A stretch of DNA of 64,000 nucleotides from Lewinellaceae bacterium (GTDB taxonomy: Bacteria > Bacteroidota > Bacteroidia > Chitinophagales > Saprospiraceae), in NCBI GenBank assembly GCA_020636195.1, contig JACJYH010000002.1, forward strand, positions 657,596 through 721,595, in the 5' to 3' direction. Made by a program: the position numbers and the translations under genes. Shown here in pieces: positions 38,848 through 47,422 of the stretch; position 1 is the stretch's first letter, and every line of letters begins with the position of its first letter. Below the pieces are notes generated by a model, which saw only the letters and a program-made list of their open reading frames with translations, was not told the DNA's origin and ran no database searches.

Positions 38848-39839
38848 GAATTGGACTATTTTTAGGTGTATTGATGTTCAGTTTTGGATGTAATAAATTT
38901 TCATCCAATAAATTGTCAAAGCATGTGCCTTATTTCTCAGTTTATAGTTCAGAGTTAGCATCGTTGATTGATACCAATGCACGTTTTGAAGTCATCGTAG
39001 ATGGCTACAAACAAATCAAGAGTCTTTTATGGATGGATTCGGTTTTGGTATTTACCAATGATTCCAAAGAAATGGTGCATAAGTGGGCACCACAAAAGAA
39101 AGTGTTACCGCTATTTAAATGGAGCGATGATAGGTCGAATAATGAGAAATTACAAATTTCAGGAATTGCCTTGGACAAAAATGGAAAATTATTGATGTCT
39201 CTTCCTAAGAAAGGTTGTATTGGAAGATTGACGTCTTCTTACGAAGATGAGTTTATAGAATATGAAGTGATTACTTCAGAATATGCAGGCAAGCCTTATA
39301 AAAATCTCTACGATTTGTGTGTGGATACACGTGGAAATGTCTTCTATACAGATTCACCTTCGGAAGAAAATCTTGGAAAAGGAGCAAATGTTGTACCAAT
39401 GCCTTTTGGAGGTTTGTATCTGTTGAAAGCTGATTCAAGCCAACATTTATTGGATAATAAACTGCATAGATTGGGCGGTATTGCCTTGTCTCCTAATATG
39501 TCAAAACTGTATGCCACGTCGGTAGAAAATGGCCAAATTATCTGCATGGAATACAGATTAAATGATAGTCAGAGGCTAATCTCCAAGAAAGTAATTTTTT
39601 CTCAAGCTCTACCAACAGGTCAACCATCTCCTTTGCACTTCGGGATCGCCGTTAGCAAAACCGGCTTTATTTTTATGTGTGGAAAAAAATCCATTATAAT
39701 TATAGATGCTTTGGGAAATAAAGTTGGTGACATCTTTACAGATGTTCCTGTATCTAATTGTACATTTGACCGTGATGAATCATTTTTATATTTTGCCTTG
39801 ATGGATAAAATCATTAGAGTGCCTCTAAAAAAAATATAA
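38844..39839 (+). CDS. lipoprotein, SMP-30/propeller-like
   Basis: 331 residues from ATG 38844, within the ATGA overlap with the glycosyltransferase; the open frame extends upstream inside that gene but the lipoprotein signal (MRIGLFLGVLMFSFGC) sets the start. The body resembles gluconolactonase/SMP-30-like six-bladed propellers: SGIALDKNGKLLMSLP, YDLCVDTRGNVFYTD, then GGIALSPNMSKLYAT. Catalytic residues cannot be assigned with confidence, so a binding role is possible. recF follows after 4 bases on the same strand. Confidence 0.75.
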   Translation: MRIGLFLGVLMFSFGCNKFSSNKLSKHVPYFSVYSSELASLIDTNARFEVIVDGYKQIKSLLWMDSVLVFTNDSKEMVHKWAPQKKVLPLFKWSDDRSNNEKLQISGIALDKNGKLLMSLPKKGCIGRLTSSYEDEFIEYEVITSEYAGKPYKNLYDLCVDTRGNVFYTDSPSEENLGKGANVVPMPFGGLYLLKADSSQHLLDNKLHRLGGIALSPNMSKLYATSVENGQIICMEYRLNDSQRLISKKVIFSQALPTGQPSPLHFGIAVSKTGFIFMCGKKSIIIIDALGNKVGDIFTDVPVSNCTFDRDESFLYFALMDKIIRVPLKKI

Positions 39840-39843
39840 GTCA

Positions 39844-40953
39844 TTGTATATTAATCAGATAAAATTAGTGCAATTTAGGAATTACGTATCTCAAGTGATA
39901 GGTTTTCACCCTAAATTCAATGTTATTACAGGAAGGAATGGAGCAGGAAAGACTTCTATTTTGGAAGCAGTGTATTACCTGAGCATGGGCAAAAGCTGTT
40001 TTTCATCATTGGATAAACAGATAATACATCACGAAAAAGATTTTTTTAGATTAGAAGGTTCGCTCGTAGATAGAGTAGGTGAGGATCATGAGGTAGTAGT
40101 TAAAAATCCTAGGGATGTAAAGAAGGAAATTTTGCTCTCAGGTGTGAAGATTGAACGTCTGCAAGAATACATAGGTAAATTTCCATGTGTTATTATAGCT
40201 CCTGATGATGTGTATACACTTTTAGATGCCAGTGAAGCCCGCCGTAATTTCATCAACAATACCATCGTTCAATCTGATGTGGCTTACCTGACAGCCATTA
40301 TGCAGTATGCCCAATTGCTGAAACAAAGAAATTCACTGCTCAAGCATTTTCATGGCACAAAATCATTTGATCGGATCTTACTGGATACCTATACTGCGCA
40401 AATGCACGCACCTAGCCAATACATCCATTCTAAGCGATCAGAAGTGGTAGATATATTGAAACCCTTGTTCAAGGAGTTTTATTTTACCTTATCAAAGGGT
40501 GTCGAAGTAGGCGAACTGAACTATGAGAGCAGTTTGGCTGAAATGGATTTTCATGATATGATGGCAAAGAATTTAGACAAAGATAGGATTCTTGGGCGTA
40601 CATCAGGAGGTGTGCACAGGGACGATATCGCATGTTTGATGGATGGCCGGCCATTGAAAACATATGGTTCTCAAGGTCAACTTAAATCTTTTGTGCTATC
40701 ACTGAAATTGGCACAGTATGCGTATTTGCATTTGATCAAGAAGGAAAAACCATTGATATTATTGGATGATATTTTTGATAAATTGGATCCATTGCGCGTT
40801 AAGCAGCTTTTGGAAATACTTTCCGGTGATGATTTTGGTCAAGTGATCATCACAGATACACAAAGCGAAAGAATATCCACTATTTTGGATGAAATAAACC
40901 AAACATTTTCTATATTTGTCATTGATAAAGGAAAAGTCATTGGGCAGGCATAA
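39844..40953 (+). CDS. recF: DNA replication and repair protein RecF
   Basis: SMC-like ATPase of the RecFOR pathway that helps load RecA at gapped DNA. It starts with TTG, giving the standard N-terminus YINQIKLVQFRNY; Walker A is GRNGAGKTS (about residues 30-38), the signature region is YGSQGQLKSFVLSLKLAQ, and Walker B is PLILLDDIFDKLD. Length 369 is normal. Four bases separate it from the upstream lipoprotein gene, and its end overlaps the dciA-like gene. Confidence 0.95.
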   Translation: MYINQIKLVQFRNYVSQVIGFHPKFNVITGRNGAGKTSILEAVYYLSMGKSCFSSLDKQIIHHEKDFFRLEGSLVDRVGEDHEVVVKNPRDVKKEILLSGVKIERLQEYIGKFPCVIIAPDDVYTLLDASEARRNFINNTIVQSDVAYLTAIMQYAQLLKQRNSLLKHFHGTKSFDRILLDTYTAQMHAPSQYIHSKRSEVVDILKPLFKEFYFTLSKGVEVGELNYESSLAEMDFHDMMAKNLDKDRILGRTSGGVHRDDIACLMDGRPLKTYGSQGQLKSFVLSLKLAQYAYLHLIKKEKPLILLDDIFDKLDPLRVKQLLEILSGDDFGQVIITDTQSERISTILDEINQTFSIFVIDKGKVIGQA

Positions 40954-41233
40954 TGATCATAATATCAAGGATGTTTTTACATTTTACGAGGAAGCAAATC
41001 CAAGGATAAAGAAGGGTTTGGATACTGTGAAGGTACTGGAAATATGGCATGAAGTGATGGGAACTACCATCTCAGGATATACCCAAAAAGTATCTTTTCA
41101 CGAGGGTAATCTGAAGGTGTATTTGACTTCTGCACCACTCAAAAAAGAACTGTTGGCAGGAAAGGAGAAGATTATTAGTTTGCTGAATGATGCCCTTGAT
41201 CAACCTATCATTCGTACTGTTGAAATCTATTAA
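40940..41233 (+). CDS. DUF721/DciA-like protein
   Basis: About 97 residues. DciA-type DUF721 proteins act with the replicative helicase DnaB in bacteria without DnaC; a location behind recF fits a replication role. The pattern is VKVLEIWHEVMGTTISGYTQ, then LKVYLTSAPLKKELLAGKEK and an N-terminal helix (HNIKDVFTFYEE). No ATG start is available in frame; TTG at 40940 is chosen, but TTG at 40916 or 40922 is possible, all inside recF, implying coupled translation. Function is inferred from family and position. Confidence 0.7.
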   Translation: MGRHNDHNIKDVFTFYEEANPRIKKGLDTVKVLEIWHEVMGTTISGYTQKVSFHEGNLKVYLTSAPLKKELLAGKEKIISLLNDALDQPIIRTVEIY

Positions 41234-41245
41234 ATTTCTATATTC

Positions 41246-41743
41246 ATGTCCAGTTTTAGAGTAAGGCCGAAATTTGAAATGTATTCAGAGAAGTCTATGG
41301 ATACCATTATCAACCTGATGAAGTCCAAATTCAAAGACAATCAATTTGATGTCATTGGCACAGCGATGCAAGACCATATCACATTGCAGATCAGTAAGAA
41401 GGTGCGGCACTATTGGTCACCACAGTTGAGTATATTGATGGAAGAAGATGGCGCACGCACAAAAATGACAGGCGTCTATGGACCAATGCCCAATGTGTGG
41501 ACCATCTTTGCATTGTCCTATCTCGCTATTTTTACTTTGATAACATTCATTTCGATCATAGGCTTCTCCCAGAAAGCACTTGGGCAGGATGCTACTGTGT
41601 TGTATCTTCTACCTATCCTGATAGGCATAGCCATAGCTATGTATCTATTTAGCCAGTTTGGCCAAAAATTGGGAGCTGCCCATACTTACGCTCTGCATTA
41701 TTTCCTTCAGGATAGTTTGGGAGAGAAGGTGCCTGAGATATAA
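41246..41743 (+). CDS. hypothetical membrane protein
   Basis: 165 residues: a soluble N-terminal half of about 80 residues (FRVRPKFEMYSEKSMDTIIN …) and two membrane helices (about 86-108 and 120-140), followed by a short tail. It resembles uncharacterised Bacteroidota proteins with an SRPBCC-like or ferredoxin-like front, but I do not recognise a family. It lies 12 bases after the dciA-like gene and is the last gene before the accessory region starts. Confidence 0.65.
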   Translation: MSSFRVRPKFEMYSEKSMDTIINLMKSKFKDNQFDVIGTAMQDHITLQISKKVRHYWSPQLSILMEEDGARTKMTGVYGPMPNVWTIFALSYLAIFTLITFISIIGFSQKALGQDATVLYLLPILIGIAIAMYLFSQFGQKLGAAHTYALHYFLQDSLGEKVPEI

Positions 41744-41780
41744 TCTGAACTATTGTTTCAAATTATATCGAAATTTAGTT

Positions 41781-41806
41781 GGAATTAAAATCTAGATTTA
41801 ATTTCC
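41781..41806. terminator. AT-rich palindrome at the core/accessory border
   Basis: Near-perfect palindrome centred on TCTAGA with arms GGAATTAAAA and TTTAATTTCC, followed by T-rich sequence. It could end transcription from either side (gene ending at 41743 on plus, gene ending at 41900 on minus), but with no GC-rich stem it is a weak candidate. A second, bulged GGAC/GTCC hairpin is seen just before 41905. Confidence 0.3.
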
Positions 41807-41899
41807 ATTTGCTATTTTTCTATTAACAAATAGTCTGAAATCTACATTTATTGAATATATTATTCAAATCAAAGGACAGTGCTTTCTACAGTGCAAGCA

Positions 41900-43057
41900 T
41901 TAGTCCAATTTGAAAAACTCAATTTCATTTTTATCATTTAGTATTATTACTTTTTTTGTATCCAAATAAATTATATCAACGATATTGTTTTTTGCTAATA
42001 ATTGATTTATTATACATCCATTTTTATCGTATATAATGGCCGTGTTTTGTCTTTGATTATATAGAATAACCATTTTGTCTTTATAATGCCGGATACCAAC
42101 AAACACATTTTTATATAATTTTGGGGTATTGATACTAAAGTAGATTTCACCCGTTTTCCAATTTATGTATTCTGTCTTATTATCACTATTATAGGATATT
42201 TTTGAAATAGAAAGATGTTCACTATCAAAAAAATAATCTGAATCATACCAAGCATTATTTTTAATCTTATATGCAGTCAAAGCTGAACCGCTTTTAATAT
42301 TATAAGTTGCTATTTCGGCTCCGCCTTCATTTAATTCAAATTTTAGGTCAATATTTTCAAAATCGTTATAGCTAATAATTCTGGTTTCTAATTTATTTGT
42401 ATAATTATAGTCTGTAATCTGGAGAGTTTGTAAATTTATTAAATAGTAATTGCCTTTTGATGCATTAGATGTATTGCCAGTTCGAATTATCAATTTCAAT
42501 GTATCATTGTGTAAAAAGGTCTGGTAATTAAAATATGGCTGGTTGCTATTTGGAATCAATTTCGCATATTCAAAAAGTGTTTTATTGGTATTAAGGTTAA
42601 AATCAAAGTAATTAAATTTGGGCCCTTCAACAAAAATATTTCCCCAAATATAACCAATTCCATGAGACGGGGTTACGCAAAAATCGAAGATTGTGAATGG
42701 GGGAGTAAAAATATGATCAAATTTTCTTTGTGTAGGGTAAAATCTATAAAATGAATTGTCTATTTGGACAATTGTATCGAATTGAGTTACAAATGCACCT
42801 CCAATTCTCGCAAAATGCTCATAATTAGTTTTAAGAGTATCATAAGAATATATTTTTATAGAGTTTTTTGTAATAATACAAATTTCATCATTTAATTCAA
42901 AAGTTGAAAGGTGTAAAAATTCGTCATTGTAATTTTGACCAATAATTATTGAACCGATGCTAATATCAGAATTTATACAATTTGAGTTTTCTTCATCTTT
43001 ATTACAGCTTAAAAAGATACTTAATATTATGATCAATTTTGGGGTTATTTTAACCAT
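41900..43057 (-). CDS. hypothetical lipoprotein, propeller-like
   Basis: About 385 residues from the Met of MVKITPKLIIILSIFLSC, which gives a lipoprotein signal with Cys at the lipobox and an acidic CNKDEENSN tail after it; the open frame extends 28 codons further. The rest has short beta-strand units with many Asn/Tyr/Asp (for example QIDNSFYRFYPTQRK, KMVILYNQRQNTAIIYDKNG) and no known motif. First gene of the accessory region. Its AT-rich composition fits its accessory neighbours. Function unknown. Confidence 0.6.
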   Translation of the reverse strand: MVKITPKLIIILSIFLSCNKDEENSNCINSDISIGSIIIGQNYNDEFLHLSTFELNDEICIITKNSIKIYSYDTLKTNYEHFARIGGAFVTQFDTIVQIDNSFYRFYPTQRKFDHIFTPPFTIFDFCVTPSHGIGYIWGNIFVEGPKFNYFDFNLNTNKTLFEYAKLIPNSNQPYFNYQTFLHNDTLKLIIRTGNTSNASKGNYYLINLQTLQITDYNYTNKLETRIISYNDFENIDLKFELNEGGAEIATYNIKSGSALTAYKIKNNAWYDSDYFFDSEHLSISKISYNSDNKTEYINWKTGEIYFSINTPKLYKNVFVGIRHYKDKMVILYNQRQNTAIIYDKNGCIINQLLAKNNIVDIIYLDTKKVIILNDKNEIEFFKLD

Positions 43058-43298
43058 TTTATTCAATATTAGTCCCCATAAATATTTTGCTTTGCGATAA
43101 TAGTTCATAGGTCCAAGAAATTTGATATTTTCATTTTTCATTGCTTGCTTTCTTTTAACGTATGTTTATAATTTCTGTATCCCTATGACTCATTATTATC
43201 AACGGATGTTTTATTCGATACAAAGCTAAGCAAATTTTGTATATTTTTCAATGGGAAGTAGTAATTTTTTGTAGCCAATGTCCTCCACCGAAGATACA

Positions 43299-43366
43299 GT
43301 TTAACCAAGTTTTTTTCGATAATGTTGGAACTCTGTGTTGCGCATTATACGAAAACTTAGTTGTTG
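43299..43366 (-). repeat. attC-like palindrome A
   Basis: Arms start with GTTTAAC (43299) and end with TTAGTTGTT (43358-43366). On the minus strand the site runs AAC-TAAGTTTTCG-ATAATG, loop, CATTATCG-AAAACTT-GGTTAAAC, with unpaired extra bases in one arm, as in attC sites. The right part is shared almost base for base with palindrome B and in part with C. It lies 36 bases beyond the stop of the HEPN gene. The remaining bases of the 43058-43401 gap are AT-rich with nothing else seen. Confidence 0.6.
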
Positions 43367-43401
43367 GTGGTAGGCTTTCTTCTGTTTTTTATCTAATAAG
43401 T

Positions 43402-44778
43402 TCACTTTTTCCATGGTACTTGTTGTTCAGCTTCGATTGCGTAAATTTCTTTTGAACATCTATTAAAATATTCACCATTGTAGTCAAGAATACATAATAA
43501 TGTCAATTCGATATACCAAAGATAAACTTGTAATGCTTCATATTTAGCTTTATAATCAATAGCACTAAGTTTTTTTCTTTTTTCTTCTTGGGAGTGAACT
43601 ATTGCATTTCTTATGTAAACAATGGAATCAGGAGAATCTACAACATTGTCTGTTGTGTCTTTGAACTTTTGAAGTTCAGTAAATGCTACAGGAATACTAC
43701 GTGCGACATTTAGTTGAGAAATAAGAAGTCGAATTTTATTCGAAGCACTTATATTTTCTGAGTCTTTACCTAAAATTATTTTTTTGTTTTCAACTATCCA
43801 CCAGTTGTAAACTAATTCTAATGCCGTTTGAGCTAATATTATTGAACCTTCTGAAAAACCAGCATGACCGTTTGCTTCAACATACCAATGAATTAATGAT
43901 GTTAGAAAGTTTTTATCTTCAGGGTTATTATTCCAAATTACTCTGAAATGTTTCCAAAGGTCATTCAAGTGAGCTATTGAATGTCTTTGAGGCCAAGTTT
44001 GAACTGCTTTATAAGTGTCAATGAAATAATCTGTATAATCTGTCCAAACTACTTGTTCTTCAAAAATTCCTTGCTTAAAAAGAGCGGATGTTCTTCTGCC
44101 ATTTAAAAATGTCAAGAATGTGTCAAGACAATGAAATATGTCTCTAGTGTCTGTGTGATTTAGTGTTCCTTTTTTAGAGGTTAATTCTCCATTGTATAAT
44201 ATTATATAGCCACCTTTTTCTTCTAAATTTTCTTTTCGTTTTTTATAGTCGAAACATTTGTCAATGATAATTTTATAATTTTCATCTTCTAAAACTAATC
44301 TACCCATTGAGGTAGAGATTTCCTTTTCTGTTACCCTTTTTACTGGCAACCCGTGAAACTCTCGAAGATTAGGAAGCGAAAATCTTATTTTTTCAACTGA
44401 TATACTTTTGTCTCCTAAAATAGCATGTTGAGAAATTGTTCCTTTAATTTTAGTTTCAGTTAAATGGCCAAATTCAAAATAGGTAATAAAACCCTGTCCA
44501 AATTCAAGTCCTTCCACAATAACTGAATATGTATTGTGGTGTTTGCTTGCATCGATTAATTCTTCATTATCAGCTATAGGATTACCGTAAAAATAGGCTC
44601 CTGAATTAGCAAACCATTCATATGTGATTTTCCCATTTATTTTAATTTCATCAGTTCCACTTTTAATTGAATACTCGCCTTCATAAATAATTAAGACAGA
44701 ATTCGCTTCTATCATTTTAACTGAGTCTGATATAGCGTCAGGAAAATCTTTATGCATATCAAATAGTTCCTTGTTCAT
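43402..44778 (-). CDS. HEPN-domain protein, ApeA-like (putative defence RNase)
   Basis: 458 residues from ATG 44778 (the open frame extends 11 codons upstream). The N-terminal half is a beta-rich domain of unknown kind with a region GQGFITYFEFGHLTETKIKG; the C-terminal half is helical and contains SIVYIRNAIVHSQEEK with Arg390-x4-His395, the RX4-6H motif of HEPN ribonucleases, near the end as in ApeA-type abortive-infection proteins. The layout (ApeA-like N-domain plus C-terminal HEPN) fits that family but was judged by eye. It sits as a single-gene module between palindromes A and 44813-44885. Also possible: a HEPN protein without RNase function. Confidence 0.6.
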   Translation of the reverse strand: MNKELFDMHKDFPDAISDSVKMIEANSVLIIYEGEYSIKSGTDEIKINGKITYEWFANSGAYFYGNPIADNEELIDASKHHNTYSVIVEGLEFGQGFITYFEFGHLTETKIKGTISQHAILGDKSISVEKIRFSLPNLREFHGLPVKRVTEKEISTSMGRLVLEDENYKIIIDKCFDYKKRKENLEEKGGYIILYNGELTSKKGTLNHTDTRDIFHCLDTFLTFLNGRRTSALFKQGIFEEQVVWTDYTDYFIDTYKAVQTWPQRHSIAHLNDLWKHFRVIWNNNPEDKNFLTSLIHWYVEANGHAGFSEGSIILAQTALELVYNWWIVENKKIILGKDSENISASNKIRLLISQLNVARSIPVAFTELQKFKDTTDNVVDSPDSIVYIRNAIVHSQEEKRKKLSAIDYKAKYEALQVYLWYIELTLLCILDYNGEYFNRCSKEIYAIEAEQQVPWKK

Positions 44779-44812
44779 AGTTTTATATTTCTTCTTTTTT
44801 ACCGCTAACAAT

Positions 44813-44885
44813 TAGTTTGCCGCAATCTTGCGCCAATCTATGATATAAAAACATGCCTATGAATGCCATTAATTATTAGTTAGAC
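44813..44885 (-). repeat. attC-like palindrome (copy 1 of the recombinase-linked pair)
   Basis: Bounded by CGCTAAC (44813) and GTTAGAC (44879). The second box fits GTTRRRY, the attC core consensus. The inner arms pair only in part. The sequence is about 80% alike to 46036-46117 and both lie just behind a recombinase 3' remnant on the minus strand, so the two form a direct repeat of about 250 bases together with those remnants. Confidence 0.5.
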
Positions 44886-44904
44886 AAATTTAAACACTTC
44901 CCAT

Positions 44905-45049
44905 TCATATATCCAAATCATCTAAGGGGGATTTTACATCTTTTTTCATTTTGTCAGTGATATGAGTGTAAATAGCTGTAGTCTCTGGCGAATTATGTCC
45001 AAGCCACTCTTGAACAGTTCTGATATCAACACCACCTATAAACATTTGC
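44905..45049 (-). pseudogene. 3' fragment of an IntI/Xer-like tyrosine recombinase, copy 1
   Basis: On the minus strand it reads GGVDIRTVQEWLGHNSPETT, then AIYTHITDKMKKDVKSPLDD and a stop at 44905. LGH(x)…TT.IYTH carries the last conserved His and the catalytic Tyr of the family, and the end VKSPLDDL resembles the VRSPLD tail of integron integrases, also found in some Bacteroidota Xer-like recombinases. The reading frame loses likeness upstream of the codons for M-F-I-G-G at about 45049, so the catalytic Arg and the N-terminal half are missing. A fragment, not a gene. Confidence 0.8.
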
Positions 45050-45066
45050 ACTTTGCTTCCGGTGTC

Positions 45067-45161
45067 GCTGAACACCGTATATTGAAAAGCCCTATTGGTA
45101 TTTGTGTAGCTCCGCCTTGACTTTCGTTTAGGGCTTTAGTATATACGACTTAATGTTAGCT
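45067..45161 (-). repeat. attC-like palindrome
   Basis: Bounded by GCTGAAC (45067) and GTTAGCT (45155). Strong inner stem: CGTATAT then AAAGCCCTA on one side, complementary to TAGGGCTTT then ATATACG on the other, with unequal spacers after the AAC boxes. It starts 10 bases beyond the stop of the 45171-46001 gene, where the attC of a cassette would be. Confidence 0.65.
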
Positions 45162-45170
45162 GCTGGCATT

Positions 45171-46001
45171 TTAGTATTTTAATATCCAATTTTCTTTTGT
45201 AAAAGAGTTTTTAAGTTTTATTCTGTACAAATAATATGTCAAGCTCCCGATTAAAATATCTCTTAATCGTAATGAATTATAATCTGTTAATTTAATTAGT
45301 TCGGCTGAGAAGAATTTTACATTGTCGCCCCAAAGACCATTTGTTAAGTTTGCATTAGGTTTTGGCGAATACTCTAATTCATATATTCTTTTGTATTTCA
45401 AGTTTGAATACAATGATTTATAAGAAATTAAGACAAAAAATGAACTGTTTGCATTTTGGTCAAATAGTGTTTCGTTATAAGTAAATGGTGGAAGTTTGTA
45501 TTGAAAAGTTTTATTTTTATTCATTGTTTCTAATCTCATAATTTTTTTATCACAGCAAATATTGTTACTGTCCTTTGAGTGAAACATGGAAATTTTTATG
45601 TCAGTTGCAGGCAAACTCCCAATTTGTTTTAGATTAAACCAATGTTCATCATTACAATTGTTTGTACAAACTTGTCCACGTACACAACAACAACCTGGCG
45701 AAGCCCCCTTTTCTAAAAGATTGTCGGAACAAAATTCTCTAAATTCAAATTCGGGCTGATTAATATATTCATTTGCAAACAAACTATCCTTTCTTTGTGA
45801 TTGAAGTTGCATAACACCGTAAAATATTCCAATTACGGTTAAAACACTTGAATAAAGTCCAACTCTCGCTTCGCCTTCTGTTTTTGTAATCCAATTAATA
45901 CTTATCAAATAGTTCTCTAAAAAGTGTGTCAATAAAACTGAAATAGCAACTACAAGAATTGCATAAATTATCAGTGGAATTTTTCTTAAAAATTTTGTCA
46001 T
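45171..46001 (-). CDS. hypothetical membrane protein
   Basis: 276 residues with two N-terminal membrane helices (about 8-32 and 48-64, separated by WITKTEGEARVG) and a soluble domain. A dense cysteine patch, CCCVRGQVCTNNC, lies near residue 103 and another CC later, which could bind metal or an Fe-S cluster; no family is recognised. The TM-TM-soluble layout is like effector or sensor proteins of small defence systems, but this is inference only. Single-gene module between two attC-like palindromes. Confidence 0.6.
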   Translation of the reverse strand: MTKFLRKIPLIIYAILVVAISVLLTHFLENYLISINWITKTEGEARVGLYSSVLTVIGIFYGVMQLQSQRKDSLFANEYINQPEFEFREFCSDNLLEKGASPGCCCVRGQVCTNNCNDEHWFNLKQIGSLPATDIKISMFHSKDSNNICCDKKIMRLETMNKNKTFQYKLPPFTYNETLFDQNANSSFFVLISYKSLYSNLKYKRIYELEYSPKPNANLTNGLWGDNVKFFSAELIKLTDYNSLRLRDILIGSLTYYLYRIKLKNSFTKENWILKY

Positions 46002-46035
46002 ACTTCGTTTGTTTGTAGGGTCTGTTTATGCTTGT

Positions 46036-46117
46036 CACTAACAATTAGATTGCTGCAATCTTGCTCCAATCTATGATATAAAAACTTGCGTATTGATGCC
46101 ATAATTATTAGTTACAC
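46036..46117 (-). repeat. attC-like palindrome (copy 2 of the recombinase-linked pair)
   Basis: Bounded by CACTAAC (46036) and GTTACAC (46111). Aligned with 44813-44885 it shows the same order (TTGC.GCAATCTTGC, CAATCTATGATATAAAAAC, ATTATTAGTTA) with scattered substitutions. It precedes the ATG of the 45171-46001 gene. Confidence 0.5.
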
Positions 46118-46136
46118 AAATTTAAAAACTTTATAT

Positions 46137-46363
46137 TCATATATCTAAATTATCTATAGGGATTTTACATCTTTTTTCATTTTGTCAGTGATAAGAAGGT
46201 AGATAGCTGTAGTCTCTGGCGAATTATGTCCAAGCAACTCTTGAACAATTCTTAGATCTAAACCATCGAGGATCATGTGTGTAGCAAAGCTATGACGAAG
46301 GTATGGACAGTGGCATTCTCATCCGCCAGACTTGATGACGGCAAGTTTGCGAGCTGTGGCACG
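46137..46363 (-). pseudogene. 3' fragment of an IntI/Xer-like tyrosine recombinase, copy 2
   Basis: On the minus strand it reads LRHSFATHMILDGLDLRIV then QELLGHNSPETTAIYL and LITDKMKKDVKSL before an early stop. It keeps the HxxR-like box (LRHSFATH) with the catalytic Arg and the LGH box; the tyrosine region is present but YTH has become YLL. A frameshift separates the upstream part RATARKLAVIKSGG, and a base is missing near the end compared with copy 1 (SPLDDL becomes SL-stop). Nothing recognisable lies further upstream. Clearly decayed. Confidence 0.8.
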
Positions 46364-46505
46364 ATGAAAAACTACTATTAATGCCTTTGTATTCAACGTG
46401 TAAAGGAGTGGGAATCACAATGCTCTTAACGATATCTCCATAATAAAATAAAATCTTCATTTTCAAGTCTGGCTCCACTACCATGACTGACCGATCCCGC
46501 AGGGT

Positions 46506-46523
46506 AAAGCACGGCAGTGCTTT
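46506..46523. other. perfect hairpin in the spacer next to palindrome B
   Basis: AAAGCAC-GGCA-GTGCTTT, a 7-bp perfect stem with a four-base loop, in a GC-richer stretch (46484-46555) that is absent from the otherwise similar flank of palindrome C. No ORF of interest. The rest of 46364-46505 holds nothing recognised apart from likeness to 56870-56950. Confidence 0.5.
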
Positions 46524-46555
46524 AAGGGAAGGAACCGCGAAAGGGTGTGGGCTGA

Positions 46556-46622
46556 GTTCAACATGTTTTTTCCGATAATGTCGGAGCTGGGTGCTGCGCA
46601 TTATACGAAAACTTAGTTGTTT
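46556..46622 (-). repeat. attC-like palindrome B
   Basis: Bounded by GTTCAAC (46556) and GTTGTTT (46616). On the minus strand the downstream box is GTTGAAC, a full match to GTTRRRY. The part GCGCATTATACGAAAACT then TAGTTGTT is identical to palindrome A over about 26 bases. It lies 13 bases past the stop of the 46635-47294 gene. Confidence 0.65.
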
Positions 46623-46634
46623 GGGCAGCCTTTT

Positions 46635-47294
46635 TTATTGTCCAAATAGTTGCGTCCATAAAGTTTTCTTTGATCTGTACTTTCCAATTTGTTTTTGTTC
46701 TAAATTTTCAAGCCTTTGTAACAATTCATAATTCATTGTTACCAGCAAATTGTCCATTTGAGAGTAATATTCGTCTTCGCTGTCTTTAAGTTCAGAAGCC
46801 GTCACAAAAATTGACTTTCCGTTTTCTGTCACAATTTCAAACGTCTGCGGATATGTCGTGTAAACATTATTTGAGCCGTCAAGATTAGAACTCCAAATTT
46901 CTTCCCAAACTATTTTAAAATCAACGATTTTTTGTCCAATGAAGTGAACCCATTTTTTCTCGTTTGAAACATCCCATTTCTGTTCATAGTCGTTAGTTGT
47001 TTCTGTCAAGTCAAGTTGTTTTGATTGAAGTCCGTAACAAATAAATGTATTGTCCCAAAAAACATAAATGGTCTTTTTGTCTGTCTTAAAGTAAATGGAA
47101 TGGTCAAGTGTGTCAATGTCTGGATACTTTGTCTTGTAAAATTGCTGAGGATTAATATTGTTTCCGTCTTCATCCGCAAAGTACTTTAGTTCACCATAAA
47201 TGACAGCACGAATTATCTGTCCAACAAACATTTGTCGGCAGTCATTTTCGTATGTTATATGTTTGTCTGTTAGTGTCATTTTAAGGTTTCCCAT
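46635..47294 (-). CDS. hypothetical protein
   Basis: About 219 residues from ATG 47294 (MGNLKMTLTDKHITY); an in-frame Met further upstream lies in the palindrome and is unlikely. ATG 47279 is also possible. Soluble, with an acidic middle and an alternating strand pattern (KKTIYVFWDNTFICYG, KSIFVTASELKDSEDEY); no family recognised. The start codon lies inside the left box of the palindrome at 47291-47422, as in tightly packed cassettes. Function unknown. Confidence 0.55.
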   Translation of the reverse strand: MGNLKMTLTDKHITYENDCRQMFVGQIIRAVIYGELKYFADEDGNNINPQQFYKTKYPDIDTLDHSIYFKTDKKTIYVFWDNTFICYGLQSKQLDLTETTNDYEQKWDVSNEKKWVHFIGQKIVDFKIVWEEIWSSNLDGSNNVYTTYPQTFEIVTENGKSIFVTASELKDSEDEYYSQMDNLLVTMNYELLQRLENLEQKQIGKYRSKKTLWTQLFGQ

Positions 47295-47422
47295 AACGAT
47301 TTCGGTCTTCGTGCTCGGGCGGGTTTCGGAGAACAAAGTTTCAATTTATTATTAAATTACATTAGAAGCACAAAACTTCAAGTTCGCACGTCAGCCCGCC
47401 TGACGCAAAACCCGCGTTATGC
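47291..47422 (-). repeat. attC-like palindrome
   Basis: Bounded by CCATAAC (47291) and GTTATGC (47416); CATAACG and CGTTATG form a perfect 7-bp outer stem. Inner arms GGGCGGGTTT and AGCCCGCC/AAACCCGCG pair with offsets. The loop side contains the words AGCACAAAA and CACGTCAGCC shared with other sites of the set. The GTTATGC box contains the stop codon of the GIY-YIG gene (47417-47419). Confidence 0.7.

Noticed and set aside
41744..41899. tRNA or other RNA gene at the core/accessory border
   Set aside because: No cloverleaf or CCA end seen; only AT-rich palindromes.
46290..46601. 103-codon minus-strand frame over the recombinase remnant and palindrome B
   Set aside because: Out of frame with the recombinase fragment, crosses a hairpin and a repeat, and has no protein-like composition; treated as noncoding.
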